Shown: positions 45,053-52,886 of the stretch, in pieces
Numbering within the stretch: the first letter of the stretch is position 1
Layout: each line of letters begins with the position of its first letter
Source: Halobellus limi
GTDB taxonomy: Archaea; Halobacteriota; Halobacteria; Halobacteriales; Haloferacaceae
Direction of reading: 5' to 3'
Assembly (NCBI RefSeq): GCF_004799685.1
Contig: NZ_CP031311.1
Coordinates: forward strand, 248,001 to 312,000
Length of the DNA: 64,000 bases
The notes under the pieces: generated by a model
What the model was told of the DNA's origin: nothing
Databases searched by the model: none
Seen by the model: only the letters and a program-made list of their open reading frames with translations
Made by a program: the position numbers and the translations under genes

Positions 45053-45120
45053 CGGGCGTCGCCTCCGACCTCACTCGGGCGTCGCCTCCGACCTCACTCG
45101 GGCGTCGCCTCCGACCTCAC
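45053..45120 (+). repeat. three-copy 23-bp tandem repeat
   Basis: Units at 45053-45075, 45076-45098 and 45099-45120 (the last one base short) share CGGGCGTCGCCTCCGACCTC. They sit between the convergent halocyanin and ccmB genes, and the last unit runs into the ccmB stop. They may be slippage products or part of a shared termination region. Confidence 0.92.
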
Positions 45121-45791
45121 GTCTCGACGACGTACTCGAAGGTCGCGACGCCGGCGAGCAGTACGATCCCGGTGTACAGTCCGAGGAGTCGGAGCCAGCC
45201 GCCGAGCGGCGCGCCGCTTTCGAGCGCCGCAGTGAGTTCGACCCCGGCCAGCAGCAGCGGAACGACGAGCGGAACGAGGAGGACCGGCAGCGCCAGTTCG
45301 TCGAGGCCCGAGCGAAACGTCAGAATCGAGACGACGACGCCGATGGCGGAAAATCCGAGCGCGGCGACGGAGAGCACCGCCACGACCGAGACCGCCGTGG
45401 AGACCGACGGAGCGTACCCGAGAAAGACCGTGGTCGCACCCAGCGTCACGACGCTCACCGCGAAGACGAACACCGCCGCGCTGAGCACTTTTCCCAGATA
45501 GATCGCCGACCGATCGACTGGGGCGACCAGCATCCCGTCGAGCGCCCCGTTCCGGTCTTCGAGTTCGACCGTCTTGGTGACGCCGAACGTCCCGGCGAAC
45601 ACGAAGGCGACCCACAGCGCACCGCGGCCGAGCAACGCCGAGCGCTGGAGCGTCTGGACGAAACTGAACGCGAACACGAGCACGACGAGCAGCGCGAAGA
45701 CGGCGACGGTGGTCGTCACCTGCTTCGTCCGCCGTTCGATCCGGAGGTCCTTTCTGAACACCCGGTAGACCGCCCGGAGAAACGCGCTCAT
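45117..45791 (-). CDS. ccmB: heme exporter permease CcmB
   Basis: A 224-residue protein with six membrane helices, beginning VYRVFRKDLRIERRTKQ and with FGVTKTVELEDRNGALDGMLVAP after helix 2, which is the CcmB loop. It forms the permease of the ABC complex with CcmA and CcmC. The gene is the last of the ccmE-ccmA-ccmB operon on the minus strand, 19 nt after ccmA. Length matches the family. Confidence 0.9.
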   Translation of the reverse strand: MSAFLRAVYRVFRKDLRIERRTKQVTTTVAVFALLVVLVFAFSFVQTLQRSALLGRGALWVAFVFAGTFGVTKTVELEDRNGALDGMLVAPVDRSAIYLGKVLSAAVFVFAVSVVTLGATTVFLGYAPSVSTAVSVVAVLSVAALGFSAIGVVVSILTFRSGLDELALPVLLVPLVVPLLLAGVELTAALESGAPLGGWLRLLGLYTGIVLLAGVATFEYVVET

Positions 45792-45810
45792 CGGCCCGTC
45801 CCGGCGGCGG

Positions 45811-46578
45811 TCATCGCGCCGGGTCCCCCCTCGGTTCCCGCTCGGAGTCGACGCCGATCGTCCGGCGATACGCCTCGGCGAACGACGCCGCGTCCCCGAG
45901 CGCGAGGTCCGCCTCGAGGCGACCGCGATCGACGACGAGCCCCCGGTCGCAGCGGGCGACACCGCGTTCGAGGTCGTGCGTCGTCAGAACGACGGTCCGG
46001 TCGTCGAACCCGTCGAGGACGGCTTCGAGGTCGGCGGCTGAGTGCTGGTCGAGTCCGGTGTACGGCTCGTCGAGCAACAGCACCTCGGGATCGTGGAGCA
46101 GCGCGCGGGCGAGCGACAGCCGCTTCCGAAGCCCGTGTGAGAACGCCGCCGGTCGGTCGCTCCCGCGGCGGGACAGCCCGACGGTATCGAGTACCGACGC
46201 ACACCGGTCCGCGGGGTCGTCGACGCCGTGAAGGTCCGCGTGGAACCGGAGGTTCTCCCGGGCGGTGAGGTCGTCGTACAGCATCGTCTCGTGAGTGACG
46301 ACGCCGATCGTTCGGTAGGTGGCGTAGTCGTCCGGGGCCAGTTCCACGCCGTCGACCGTGATCGTCCCGCGGGTCGGTCGCGCGAGCCCCGCCATCATCC
46401 GAAGCAACGTCGTTTTGCCCGCGCCGTTCGGGCCGAACAGCCCGACCGTCGAGCCGCGTTCGACGGCGAACGACAGGCCGTCGACGGCGGTGAAGTGCCC
46501 GTACGATTTCGTCACGTCTTCGACGGCGATCGCCGGGGGGTTCGAGGCCGTCTCCGCGCGCTCGCCCACCGCCGTCAT
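45811..46578 (-). CDS. ccmA: heme exporter ATPase CcmA
   Basis: A 255-residue ABC ATPase. Walker A GPNGAGKTT and Walker B LLLDEPYTGLD are normal, while the signature is FSHGLRKRLSLARALL, a variant lacking the canonical LSGGQ. CcmA powers release of holo-CcmE from CcmCD. The ATG overlaps the ccmE stop (ATGA). An extended in-frame N-terminal sequence upstream is Arg-rich and overlaps ccmE, so it is not used. Confidence 0.9.
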   Translation of the reverse strand: MTAVGERAETASNPPAIAVEDVTKSYGHFTAVDGLSFAVERGSTVGLFGPNGAGKTTLLRMMAGLARPTRGTITVDGVELAPDDYATYRTIGVVTHETMLYDDLTARENLRFHADLHGVDDPADRCASVLDTVGLSRRGSDRPAAFSHGLRKRLSLARALLHDPEVLLLDEPYTGLDQHSAADLEAVLDGFDDRTVVLTTHDLERGVARCDRGLVVDRGRLEADLALGDAASFAEAYRRTIGVDSEREPRGDPAR

Positions 46579-46985
46579 CGAGTGCTCTCGGGCCGCTCCT
46601 CGCCTTCGTGTGCACGGACGGAGAGTTTGTTCGCGACCAGTCGGTCCCCCTCGAACTGTCCCTTGGCGACGACGACGCGGCCGTCTTGGAGCGTATCGGG
46701 GACCGTCCCCTCGTAGACCACCGGGACGGTGTGGTTCCCGTCGGTCACCGCGAAGGTGATCGTCTCTCCGTCGACGTCGAGGTCGGTGACGACGCCCTCG
46801 AGGTTGACCCACTCTTCTTGGTACGTCCCGTCCGATTCCGAGAGTTGCGTCGGCGACACGAACGCGGCCGAGGCGTTCATACTCGTCACGCCGAGGGTGG
46901 CCAAGAGGACGAGTACCCCGACGGTCGTGACGAGCAGTTTGTTCTTCCGGCGCACGTGTGCGGTTCGTACGCGGCTACCCTTCAT
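46575..46985 (-). CDS. ccmE: heme chaperone CcmE (variant)
   Basis: A 136-residue protein with one N-terminal membrane helix (LLVTTVGVLVLLATLGVTSM) and an OB-fold outside the membrane (LEGVVTDLDVDG, VVVAKGQFEGDRLVANKL). CcmE binds heme covalently through a His or Cys in an H/C-xxx-Y motif before handing it to CcmF. Here the region reads VRAHEGEERPES: a His (H126) is present but the Tyr position holds Glu, and there is no Cys. It is the first gene of the ccmEAB operon. Confidence 0.88.
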   Translation of the reverse strand: MKGSRVRTAHVRRKNKLLVTTVGVLVLLATLGVTSMNASAAFVSPTQLSESDGTYQEEWVNLEGVVTDLDVDGETITFAVTDGNHTVPVVYEGTVPDTLQDGRVVVAKGQFEGDRLVANKLSVRAHEGEERPESTR

Positions 46986-47163
46986 TGTACCGAACTACCG
47001 CGGTCGGGAGGCCGGCCGCGCCGGGGGTCGCAGACGACGCTGTCGTTCGCGACCGCCGTGTCGTCCGCGACTGACTGGCAGCCGGTCGCGCGCCGTCGTG
47101 CGACCGCGCGAGCGGCTGCCCGCGAACGCTACGATATATGCCGCTCCGCCGCCAAAACGACGT

Positions 47164-47928
47164 ATGCGCGAACTCGTCTTCGCCCTCGAGTACGAACCCG
47201 GGTGCAACCGGGTGGCCGACGCCCTCGCCGACCACCCCGACGCCCGGGTCCGGTCGCTCTCGCTGCACGTCACCGCCGACCACCTCTGGCGGGTCGATCA
47301 CGCGACCGGCACGCCGGCGGCGCTGGACGACATCGAGGCCGCGTTCGTCGACAGCGACTACTACGCGGACTGCTTGGCCGCCGAGCACTGCGGCGCCACG
47401 CAGACGACGGAGGTGCTGGATCACACCGACGACACGCTCGTCCTCTACTCCCACTGGGAGCGGACCCCCGCCTGCGACTCGGTCCCCCACATCGCCCGCG
47501 ACCACTTCGGCGACGGCGTCCTGTTCGAGACCCGCCACGAGGGCCGCCACTACACGTGGCGGCTGATCCACTCCGGCGACGGCGACGCCGCGGCGTTCTT
47601 CGACGACCTCGCGGCGGCGGTGGGCGACTGCGCCCAGACGGAACTCCTCCGGTCGACGGAGACGGCCGCGCCCGCGGGTCGCGTCTCTGAGACCTCCGAC
47701 GGACTGCCCCCCGAACAGGAGGCCGCGCTCCGGGCCGCGGTCGAACACGGCTACTACGAGTCGCCTCGCGAGGTCGACGTCGGCGAGCTCGCGGCGCACC
47801 TCGACGTACCGCGATCGACGCTCACCTACCGGCTCCGACGGGCCGAAGAGCGGCTGGCGAAGCGACACGTGGCGAGAGAACACGTCGCCGACGGGCGGGT
47901 TTCGACGGGATCGTCGACGTCACTCTGA
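47164..47928 (+). CDS. Cys/His-rich HTH_10 (bacterioopsin-activator-like) regulator
   Basis: The 254-residue protein has an N-terminal sensor domain (about 1-165) rich in Cys and His (C14, C70, C76, C104, C156 and many His). A C-terminal HTH_10 domain at about 184-235 has the usual LPPEQEAALRAAVEHGYYESPREV and the recognition helix RSTLTYRLRRAEERL. Bat-type HTH_10 proteins regulate single operons in haloarchaea. Lying directly upstream of the metal ATPase on the same strand, it probably senses Zn/Cd/Pb and controls that gene. Confidence 0.85.
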   Translation: MRELVFALEYEPGCNRVADALADHPDARVRSLSLHVTADHLWRVDHATGTPAALDDIEAAFVDSDYYADCLAAEHCGATQTTEVLDHTDDTLVLYSHWERTPACDSVPHIARDHFGDGVLFETRHEGRHYTWRLIHSGDGDAAAFFDDLAAAVGDCAQTELLRSTETAAPAGRVSETSDGLPPEQEAALRAAVEHGYYESPREVDVGELAAHLDVPRSTLTYRLRRAEERLAKRHVAREHVADGRVSTGSSTSL

Positions 47929-47946
47929 CGGACGGAGCGGCCTGTT

Positions 47947-47960
47947 TTGGAATATTCCAA
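47947..47960 (+). promoter_or_regulatory. perfect palindromic operator before the metal ATPase
   Basis: TTGGAATATTCCAA is a perfect 14-bp palindrome. A TATA-like GCTTATCG follows at about 47966-47973, and the ATG is at 47998. Position just upstream of the core promoter suits an activator site; the adjacent HTH_10 protein is the obvious candidate. Confidence 0.7.
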
Positions 47961-47997
47961 CGAAGGCTTATCGAACTGAGGGGCTTACCCCGACACG

Positions 47998-50391
47998 ATG
48001 ACAGACGACAGGGATCCGGTAGGACAGCCGACGGGCGAAGGGAGACGGGAGGTGACGGTCCGGCTTGTCGTCCCCGAGATGGACTGCCCGTCGTGTGCGG
48101 GCAAGGTCGACAAGAGCCTCGACCGCGTCGAGGGCATCGTCGACACGACGCTGCAACCGACGACGGGCACCGCCTCCGTCACGTACGATCCCGATCGGGT
48201 CAGTGAGGCGGACCTGATCGACGCGATCGAGGGCGCGGGCTACGAGGTCGTCGCGGGCGGCGGTTCCGAGGACGGGACCGCCGCCGGATCGGGGCCGGAA
48301 GCGTCGGCCGGCGGCGTCGACGTCGCCCCGCCCGCGGAGGTGTGGACGAGTCCGCGGGCGATCAAGACGTGGATCGGCGCGGTCTTCGTCACCCTCGGCC
48401 TCCTCTTCGAGTTCGTACTCGCGGGGCAGAACCCCGCGGTGGCGAGCGTGCTCGCGTACCCCCTCCACCTCGCGGACGTGCTCTTCCTCGTGGCGATCGC
48501 CGTCAGCGGCTACCCGGTCGTCCGCGGCGGCTACTACTCCGCGCGGAACCGGAGCCTCGACATCGACCTGCTCATGGGGACGGCGATCATCGCGGCGACC
48601 GGCATCGGCTACTTCGTGGAGGCCGCGACGCTCGCGGTGCTCTTCAGCGTCGCCGAACTGCTGGAGGACTACTCGATGGACAGGGCCCGGGACTCCCTGC
48701 GGGAACTGATGGAACTGTCGCCCGACGAGGCGACCGTCCGCCGCGACTCGGACGCGGCGGGAGACAGCGGTGAAACGGCCGAAGAGGTGACCGTCCCGGC
48801 CGAGGAGGTCGCCGTCGGCGAGACGGTGATCGTCCGCCCGGGCGAGAAGATTCCCCTCGACGGGGTCGTCCGGGAGGGCGAGAGCGCGGTCGACGAGTCG
48901 CCCATCACCGGCGAGAGCGTCCCGGTCGACAAGACCGAGGGCGCGGCGGTCTACGCAGGCAGCATCAACACCGAGGGGTACCTCGAAGTCGAAGTCACCT
49001 CCACCGCCGGCGACTCGACGCTCTCGCGGATCATCGAGATGGTGCAGGGAGCCCAGGAGAAACAGACCGACAAAGAGCAGTTTGTCGACCGCTTCGCGGG
49101 CTACTACACGCCCGCCGTCGTCGTGCTCGCGATCCTGACGGCCGCGGTTCCGCCGCTCCTGATCGCCGATCCCGTCTCGGTGGGGGCGGCCGGCTACGCG
49201 ATCACGTTCGTCGGCGACTGGGGGACGTGGTTCGTCCGCGGGCTCACCCTGCTCGTGATCGCCTGTCCCTGCGCGTTCGTCATCTCGACGCCCGTCTCCG
49301 TCGTCTCCGGTATCACCAGCGCCGCGAAGAACGGCGTCCTGATCAAGGGCGGCAACCACCTCGAAGCGATGGGCGAGGTCGACGCGGTGGCGTTCGACAA
49401 GACCGGGACGCTCACGCGGGGCGAACTGGCCGTGACCGACGTCGTCGCCTTCGGCGACCGCGACGAGGACGACGTCCTCCGGTACGCCGCCGGCCTCGAA
49501 CGGCGGAGCGAACACCCGATCGCGTCGGCGATCCTGGCCCGCAGCGAGGAGGCGGGCATCGAGAACCCGCCGAGCGCCTCGGATTTCGAGAGCTTCACCG
49601 GCAAGGGCGTCCGGGCCGACGTCGACGGCGAGACGTTCTATGCGGGCAACCCCGCGCTGTTCGAGGAGCTCGGCTTCGATCTCACGGCCTCCCAACACCG
49701 CACCGACGGCGGCGCGCTGACCGGTCGGTCCGCGGGCGAGGACGTCGGCGACGTCCTCGCCGACCTGGAGCACGAGGGCAAGACGGTCGTCCTCGTCGGT
49801 ACCGAGACGGAACTGCTCGGAACGGTCGCCATCGCCGACGAGGTGCGGCCGGGCGCCCGGCGGACCGTCGAGCGGCTCCACGAACTCGGCGTCGAACACG
49901 TGGTGATGCTGACCGGCGACAACGAGGGCACCGCCCGCGCCATCGCCGAGGACGTCGGCGTCGACGAGTACCGCGCGGAACTGCTGCCCGAGGAGAAGGT
50001 CGAAGCGATCGAAGAGATCCGCGACGCTCACGGCGACGTCGCGATGGTCGGCGACGGCGTCAACGACGCGCCCGCGCTGGCCACCGCGGACGTCGGCGTC
50101 GCGATGGGCGCGGCGGGGACCGACACCGCCTTAGAGACCGCCGACATCGCGCTGATGGGCGACGACATCGGCAAACTCCCGTACCTCTACGCGCTGTCGC
50201 ACACGGCCAACGGCGTGATCCGGCAGAACATCTGGGCCAGCCTCGCCGTGAAGGCGCTGCTCGCGCTCGGGGTCCCCCTGGGCTTCGTCAGCGTCGCCGT
50301 CGCGGTCGTCGTCGGCGATATGGGGATGAGCCTCGGCGTGACCGGCAACGCGATGCGGCTGGCTGGGATCGACCCCGAGCGGTTCGCGTAA
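47998..50391 (+). CDS. zntA: P1B-type Zn/Cd/Pb-exporting ATPase
   Basis: A 797-residue heavy-metal pump. An N-terminal HMA domain holds MDCPSC (C30, C33). The membrane part has the CPC motif at residues 423-425, phosphorylation Asp467 in DKTGTLT, the phosphatase TGES and a late GDGVNDAPAL. The last membrane segment carries DMG (a D-x-G), the mark of the P1B-2 group that exports Zn, Cd or Pb rather than Cu. It is probably driven by the upstream regulator and palindrome. One acidic linker (residues ~82-108) follows the HMA domain. Confidence 0.93.
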   Translation: MTDDRDPVGQPTGEGRREVTVRLVVPEMDCPSCAGKVDKSLDRVEGIVDTTLQPTTGTASVTYDPDRVSEADLIDAIEGAGYEVVAGGGSEDGTAAGSGPEASAGGVDVAPPAEVWTSPRAIKTWIGAVFVTLGLLFEFVLAGQNPAVASVLAYPLHLADVLFLVAIAVSGYPVVRGGYYSARNRSLDIDLLMGTAIIAATGIGYFVEAATLAVLFSVAELLEDYSMDRARDSLRELMELSPDEATVRRDSDAAGDSGETAEEVTVPAEEVAVGETVIVRPGEKIPLDGVVREGESAVDESPITGESVPVDKTEGAAVYAGSINTEGYLEVEVTSTAGDSTLSRIIEMVQGAQEKQTDKEQFVDRFAGYYTPAVVVLAILTAAVPPLLIADPVSVGAAGYAITFVGDWGTWFVRGLTLLVIACPCAFVISTPVSVVSGITSAAKNGVLIKGGNHLEAMGEVDAVAFDKTGTLTRGELAVTDVVAFGDRDEDDVLRYAAGLERRSEHPIASAILARSEEAGIENPPSASDFESFTGKGVRADVDGETFYAGNPALFEELGFDLTASQHRTDGGALTGRSAGEDVGDVLADLEHEGKTVVLVGTETELLGTVAIADEVRPGARRTVERLHELGVEHVVMLTGDNEGTARAIAEDVGVDEYRAELLPEEKVEAIEEIRDAHGDVAMVGDGVNDAPALATADVGVAMGAAGTDTALETADIALMGDDIGKLPYLYALSHTANGVIRQNIWASLAVKALLALGVPLGFVSVAVAVVVGDMGMSLGVTGNAMRLAGIDPERFA

Positions 50392-50460
50392 GGGTTCTCG
50401 GCTGCGGCACCTCCCTATCGGAATCGGGTGCTCGAAGATACGTCTGCGAGCGATACGATA

Positions 50461-50949
50461 ATGCTCCTCCGACCGAAAGACCGGACGGTCCGGATGCTCC
50501 GTCAGTTCCCCGCTCGCAAGCCCCTCCAGGCCTCGAAACTCGCGGCCGTGCTCGCCGTCCTCCTCTTCGGGACGCTCGGCTTCTTCCGTCTGGTGCCCGA
50601 CCGGCAACTCACCGCGCTCCTCGTCGTCCCGTTCGCCGGGTTCGCCCTCGCTCTCGTCGTACTCGGCGAGGTCCTGGTCGCGGGGTTTCGCCTCGTTTCG
50701 GCCGACGCGCCGGCGAGCGATCGGATCGACGACCGCCCGGTGTATACGACGGTCCGGGTGATCGAGGCCGTCGCCGCCCTCGTCGCGGTAGTCGGCGTCG
50801 CCGGCACGATCGCCTCCGTTCCGTCGGACCCGCCTCCCGGTCCGGGAGCCATCGGTCTCCTCTTCGTCGCGGGGGGATTCGGCCTGCTGGTGCTGGGTGC
50901 GACGCTGGTTCGTACCGCCGTCGAGTGCTACCACACCGCTCGCGGGTGA
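50461..50949 (+). CDS. four-helix membrane protein of unknown function
   Basis: A 162-residue protein. A basic head (RPKDRTVRMLRQFPARKPLQ) is followed by four membrane helices (LAAVLAVLLFGTLGFF; LLVVPFAGFALALVVLG; VIEAVAALVAVVGVAGTIA; GLLFVAGGFGLLVLGATLV). ATG 50461 is preferred to a GTG 33 nt upstream. It follows the metal ATPase on the same strand by 69 nt and could be co-expressed. No family is recognised. Confidence 0.65.
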   Translation: MLLRPKDRTVRMLRQFPARKPLQASKLAAVLAVLLFGTLGFFRLVPDRQLTALLVVPFAGFALALVVLGEVLVAGFRLVSADAPASDRIDDRPVYTTVRVIEAVAALVAVVGVAGTIASVPSDPPPGPGAIGLLFVAGGFGLLVLGATLVRTAVECYHTARG

Positions 50950-51066
50950 CCCCTCCGGTGGCCATCCGATGTGCCTTTCCGGTTCGACCACGTTTCGACC
51001 GGTAATGAAGACACATTCGCCGGCCGTTTGCGGCCGACGCAGAACGAGAAGTTCGATGGGGGACGT

Positions 51067-51843
51067 ATGACTGGGAGAGACGAGTACTACAACAAGGCGA
51101 AACAGGAGGGCTACCGGGCTCGCTCGGCCTACAAACTGAAGCAACTCGACGAGGAGGCGGGGCTGTTCGGTCCCGGGAACACCGTCGTCGACCTCGGGGC
51201 GGCCCCGGGCGGGTGGCTCCAGGTCGCCTCCGAGGCTGTCGGCGAGGGCGGGACCGTCGTCGGCGTCGACTTCCAGCGGATCCGCGATTTGGAACTGGAG
51301 AACGTCGAGACGATCCGCGGCGACATGACCGACGAGGACACCAAGGCCGAACTGAGAGAGAAGATCGGCGAGGACGGCGCCGACGTCGTCGTCTCCGATA
51401 TGGCTCCGAATATGACCGGCGAGTACTCGCTGGATCACGCCCGTTCGGTCCACCTCGCGCGACAGGCCTTCGAGGTCGCGCTCGACCTGCTTCCCGCCGG
51501 CGGCGACTTCGCCGCGAAGGTGTTCGACGGCCAGGACCTCGACGACCTGCGAGCGGAGGTCGACGAGGAGTTCGAGTACGTCCGGTCGATCCATCCCGAG
51601 GCGTCGAGAGACTCCTCCTCGGAACTGTACCTGGTCGGCAAACACCGGATCACGGCGCCGGTCCGCGAGGGCGAGGAACTCGACGCCGTCGTCGACGACG
51701 TCGGCAGCGAGGGCGACGGCGTCGTCAAGATCGACGGCTACGCGCTGTTCGTTCCCGGGACGGAGGCGGGCGACTCGGTCCGGATCCGCGTCACCGACGT
51801 CAAGGCGAAGTTCGGCTTCGCGGAAGTCGTCGACGAAGCGTAG
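51067..51843 (+). CDS. rlmE: 23S rRNA 2'-O-methyltransferase (RlmE/FtsJ type) with TRAM tail
   Basis: A 258-residue SAM-dependent RNA methyltransferase. The SAM motif DLGAAPGGWLQVA, SDMAPNMTG, and GDFAAKVFDG with the catalytic Lys place it in RlmE/RrmJ. The family ends near residue 195; the extra C-terminal ~60 residues (REGEELDAVVDDVGSEGDG...GDSVRIRVTDV) form a TRAM domain. This RlmE-TRAM fusion is known in archaea and adds RNA binding. The start MTGRDEYYNKAKQ is the family N-terminus. Confidence 0.93.
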   Translation: MTGRDEYYNKAKQEGYRARSAYKLKQLDEEAGLFGPGNTVVDLGAAPGGWLQVASEAVGEGGTVVGVDFQRIRDLELENVETIRGDMTDEDTKAELREKIGEDGADVVVSDMAPNMTGEYSLDHARSVHLARQAFEVALDLLPAGGDFAAKVFDGQDLDDLRAEVDEEFEYVRSIHPEASRDSSSELYLVGKHRITAPVREGEELDAVVDDVGSEGDGVVKIDGYALFVPGTEAGDSVRIRVTDVKAKFGFAEVVDEA

Positions 51844-51888
51844 CCGAAACGTCGTCGAACCGCAGCCGAAACGCCGTCGTCGAACTGC

Positions 51889-52602
51889 TCAGTCCGCCGC
51901 CCAGGCGTTGTCCTCCGTCTCGATGGTCGATCCGCCGAAGAACGCGACGACCGCGTAGACGAACGGCGTGTCGAGCAAGGCGATGAGTAGTTTCAGGAGG
52001 TACTGCCCGACGATCAGAGAAAGGATCACAGAGACGGGCAGCGGATCGCCGAACCCGAGCACCCGCGGTGCGACGTAGAACGCGACGCCGACGAAGAGCA
52101 CCGTGTCGATCGCTTGACTCGTCGCCGTCGAGGCGATGTTGCGGAGCCAGAGCATCGACGCGCCGGTGGCGTCGCGGATGCGGTGGAAGACGAGGACGTC
52201 CCAGTTCTGACTGACGACGTAGGCCAGCAGGCTTCCGAGGACGATGTTCGTCCCCGGTGCGAGCACCGCGCGGAACTGCCCGGCGGCCTCGGGGTTCGCC
52301 GCGGGCGCGAGGATGGTGCTCCAGACGAGCGCGAGCAGCACGAAGTTCATCGCGAAGCCGACGTTGACCATCACCTGCGCCGCGCGGCGGCCGTACAGTT
52401 CGGAGTAGCAGTCGGAGGCGAAGAACGTCAGCGCGTACGCCAGCGCCGCGCCCGGGAGCACGATGCTCGCGCCCGTGACCGGTAGCTCGAACGGGAGGCC
52501 GAACGCCAGCAGCTTCGAGGCGGTCAACTGGGCGGTGGTCAGCGCGGTCACGAACAGCGCCACGAGGGCGATCCGGCCGGCCTGCGTCCGCGTCTCACTC
52601 AT
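51889..52602 (-). CDS. queuosine/archaeosine precursor transporter (YhhQ/VUT family)
   Basis: A 237-residue membrane protein with six or seven helices. GASIVLPGAALAYALTFFASDCYSELYG is the family signature, and a later QNWDVLVFHRIRDATG loop fits. Bacterial YhhQ imports preQ0/preQ1; archaea need preQ0 for archaeosine in tRNA, so salvage of that base is the likely role. Its ATG lies inside the 3' end of a CopG-family gene (8-nt overlap), so translation is probably coupled. Confidence 0.88.
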   Translation of the reverse strand: MSETRTQAGRIALVALFVTALTTAQLTASKLLAFGLPFELPVTGASIVLPGAALAYALTFFASDCYSELYGRRAAQVMVNVGFAMNFVLLALVWSTILAPAANPEAAGQFRAVLAPGTNIVLGSLLAYVVSQNWDVLVFHRIRDATGASMLWLRNIASTATSQAIDTVLFVGVAFYVAPRVLGFGDPLPVSVILSLIVGQYLLKLLIALLDTPFVYAVVAFFGGSTIETEDNAWAAD

Positions 52603-52768
52603 CGTCGATCCGCCCGTGTCGGGAGTCGATCTCGTCCAGCACGTCCAGCGTCTTCCGGATCGACGCGCGGACCGCGTCGCTGCGGTTGACGAACTTGCCG
52701 TCGTCGCCGACGTGCTCGTCGAGGTCCGAGAGCAGTTCGTCCGGAATCTCTACGCTTATTTTGGCCAT
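52595..52768 (-). CDS. 57-residue ribbon-helix-helix (CopG) regulator
   Basis: Encodes MAKISVEIPDELLSDLDEHV followed by NRSDAVRASIRKTLDVLDEI, the beta-strand plus two helices of a ribbon-helix-helix DNA-binding dimer. The strand residues ISVEIP would contact DNA. The ORF is short and overlaps the transporter start by 8 nt. It may repress the transporter, or be part of an autoregulated pair with an unseen ligand. Confidence 0.85.
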   Translation of the reverse strand: MAKISVEIPDELLSDLDEHVGDDGKFVNRSDAVRASIRKTLDVLDEIDSRHGRIDDE

Positions 52769-52787
52769 ATCTCGGGATTCTCTCGCG

Positions 52788-52797
52788 AATATTTATG
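52788..52797 (-). promoter_or_regulatory. TATA box of the CopG-transporter operon
   Basis: On the minus strand CATAAATATT lies 20-29 nt upstream of the CopG ATG, matching a leaderless transcript. The plus-strand gene at 52887 has its own TATA-like CTATAC at about 52857-52862. Confidence 0.55.
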
Positions 52798-52886
52798 CGT
52801 TCGCTCTCGGCGTCACCGAGTCCGAAAACCGATGGCTGAGAACCGAGGACAGGTACTATACCCGCGGACGACCGAACGACAGGTCG

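Noticed and set aside
47968-50031. A 687-codon minus-strand frame over the metal ATPase
   Set aside because: The P1B ATPase motifs on the plus strand settle the strand; the antisense frame is Arg/Gly/Asp-rich noise.
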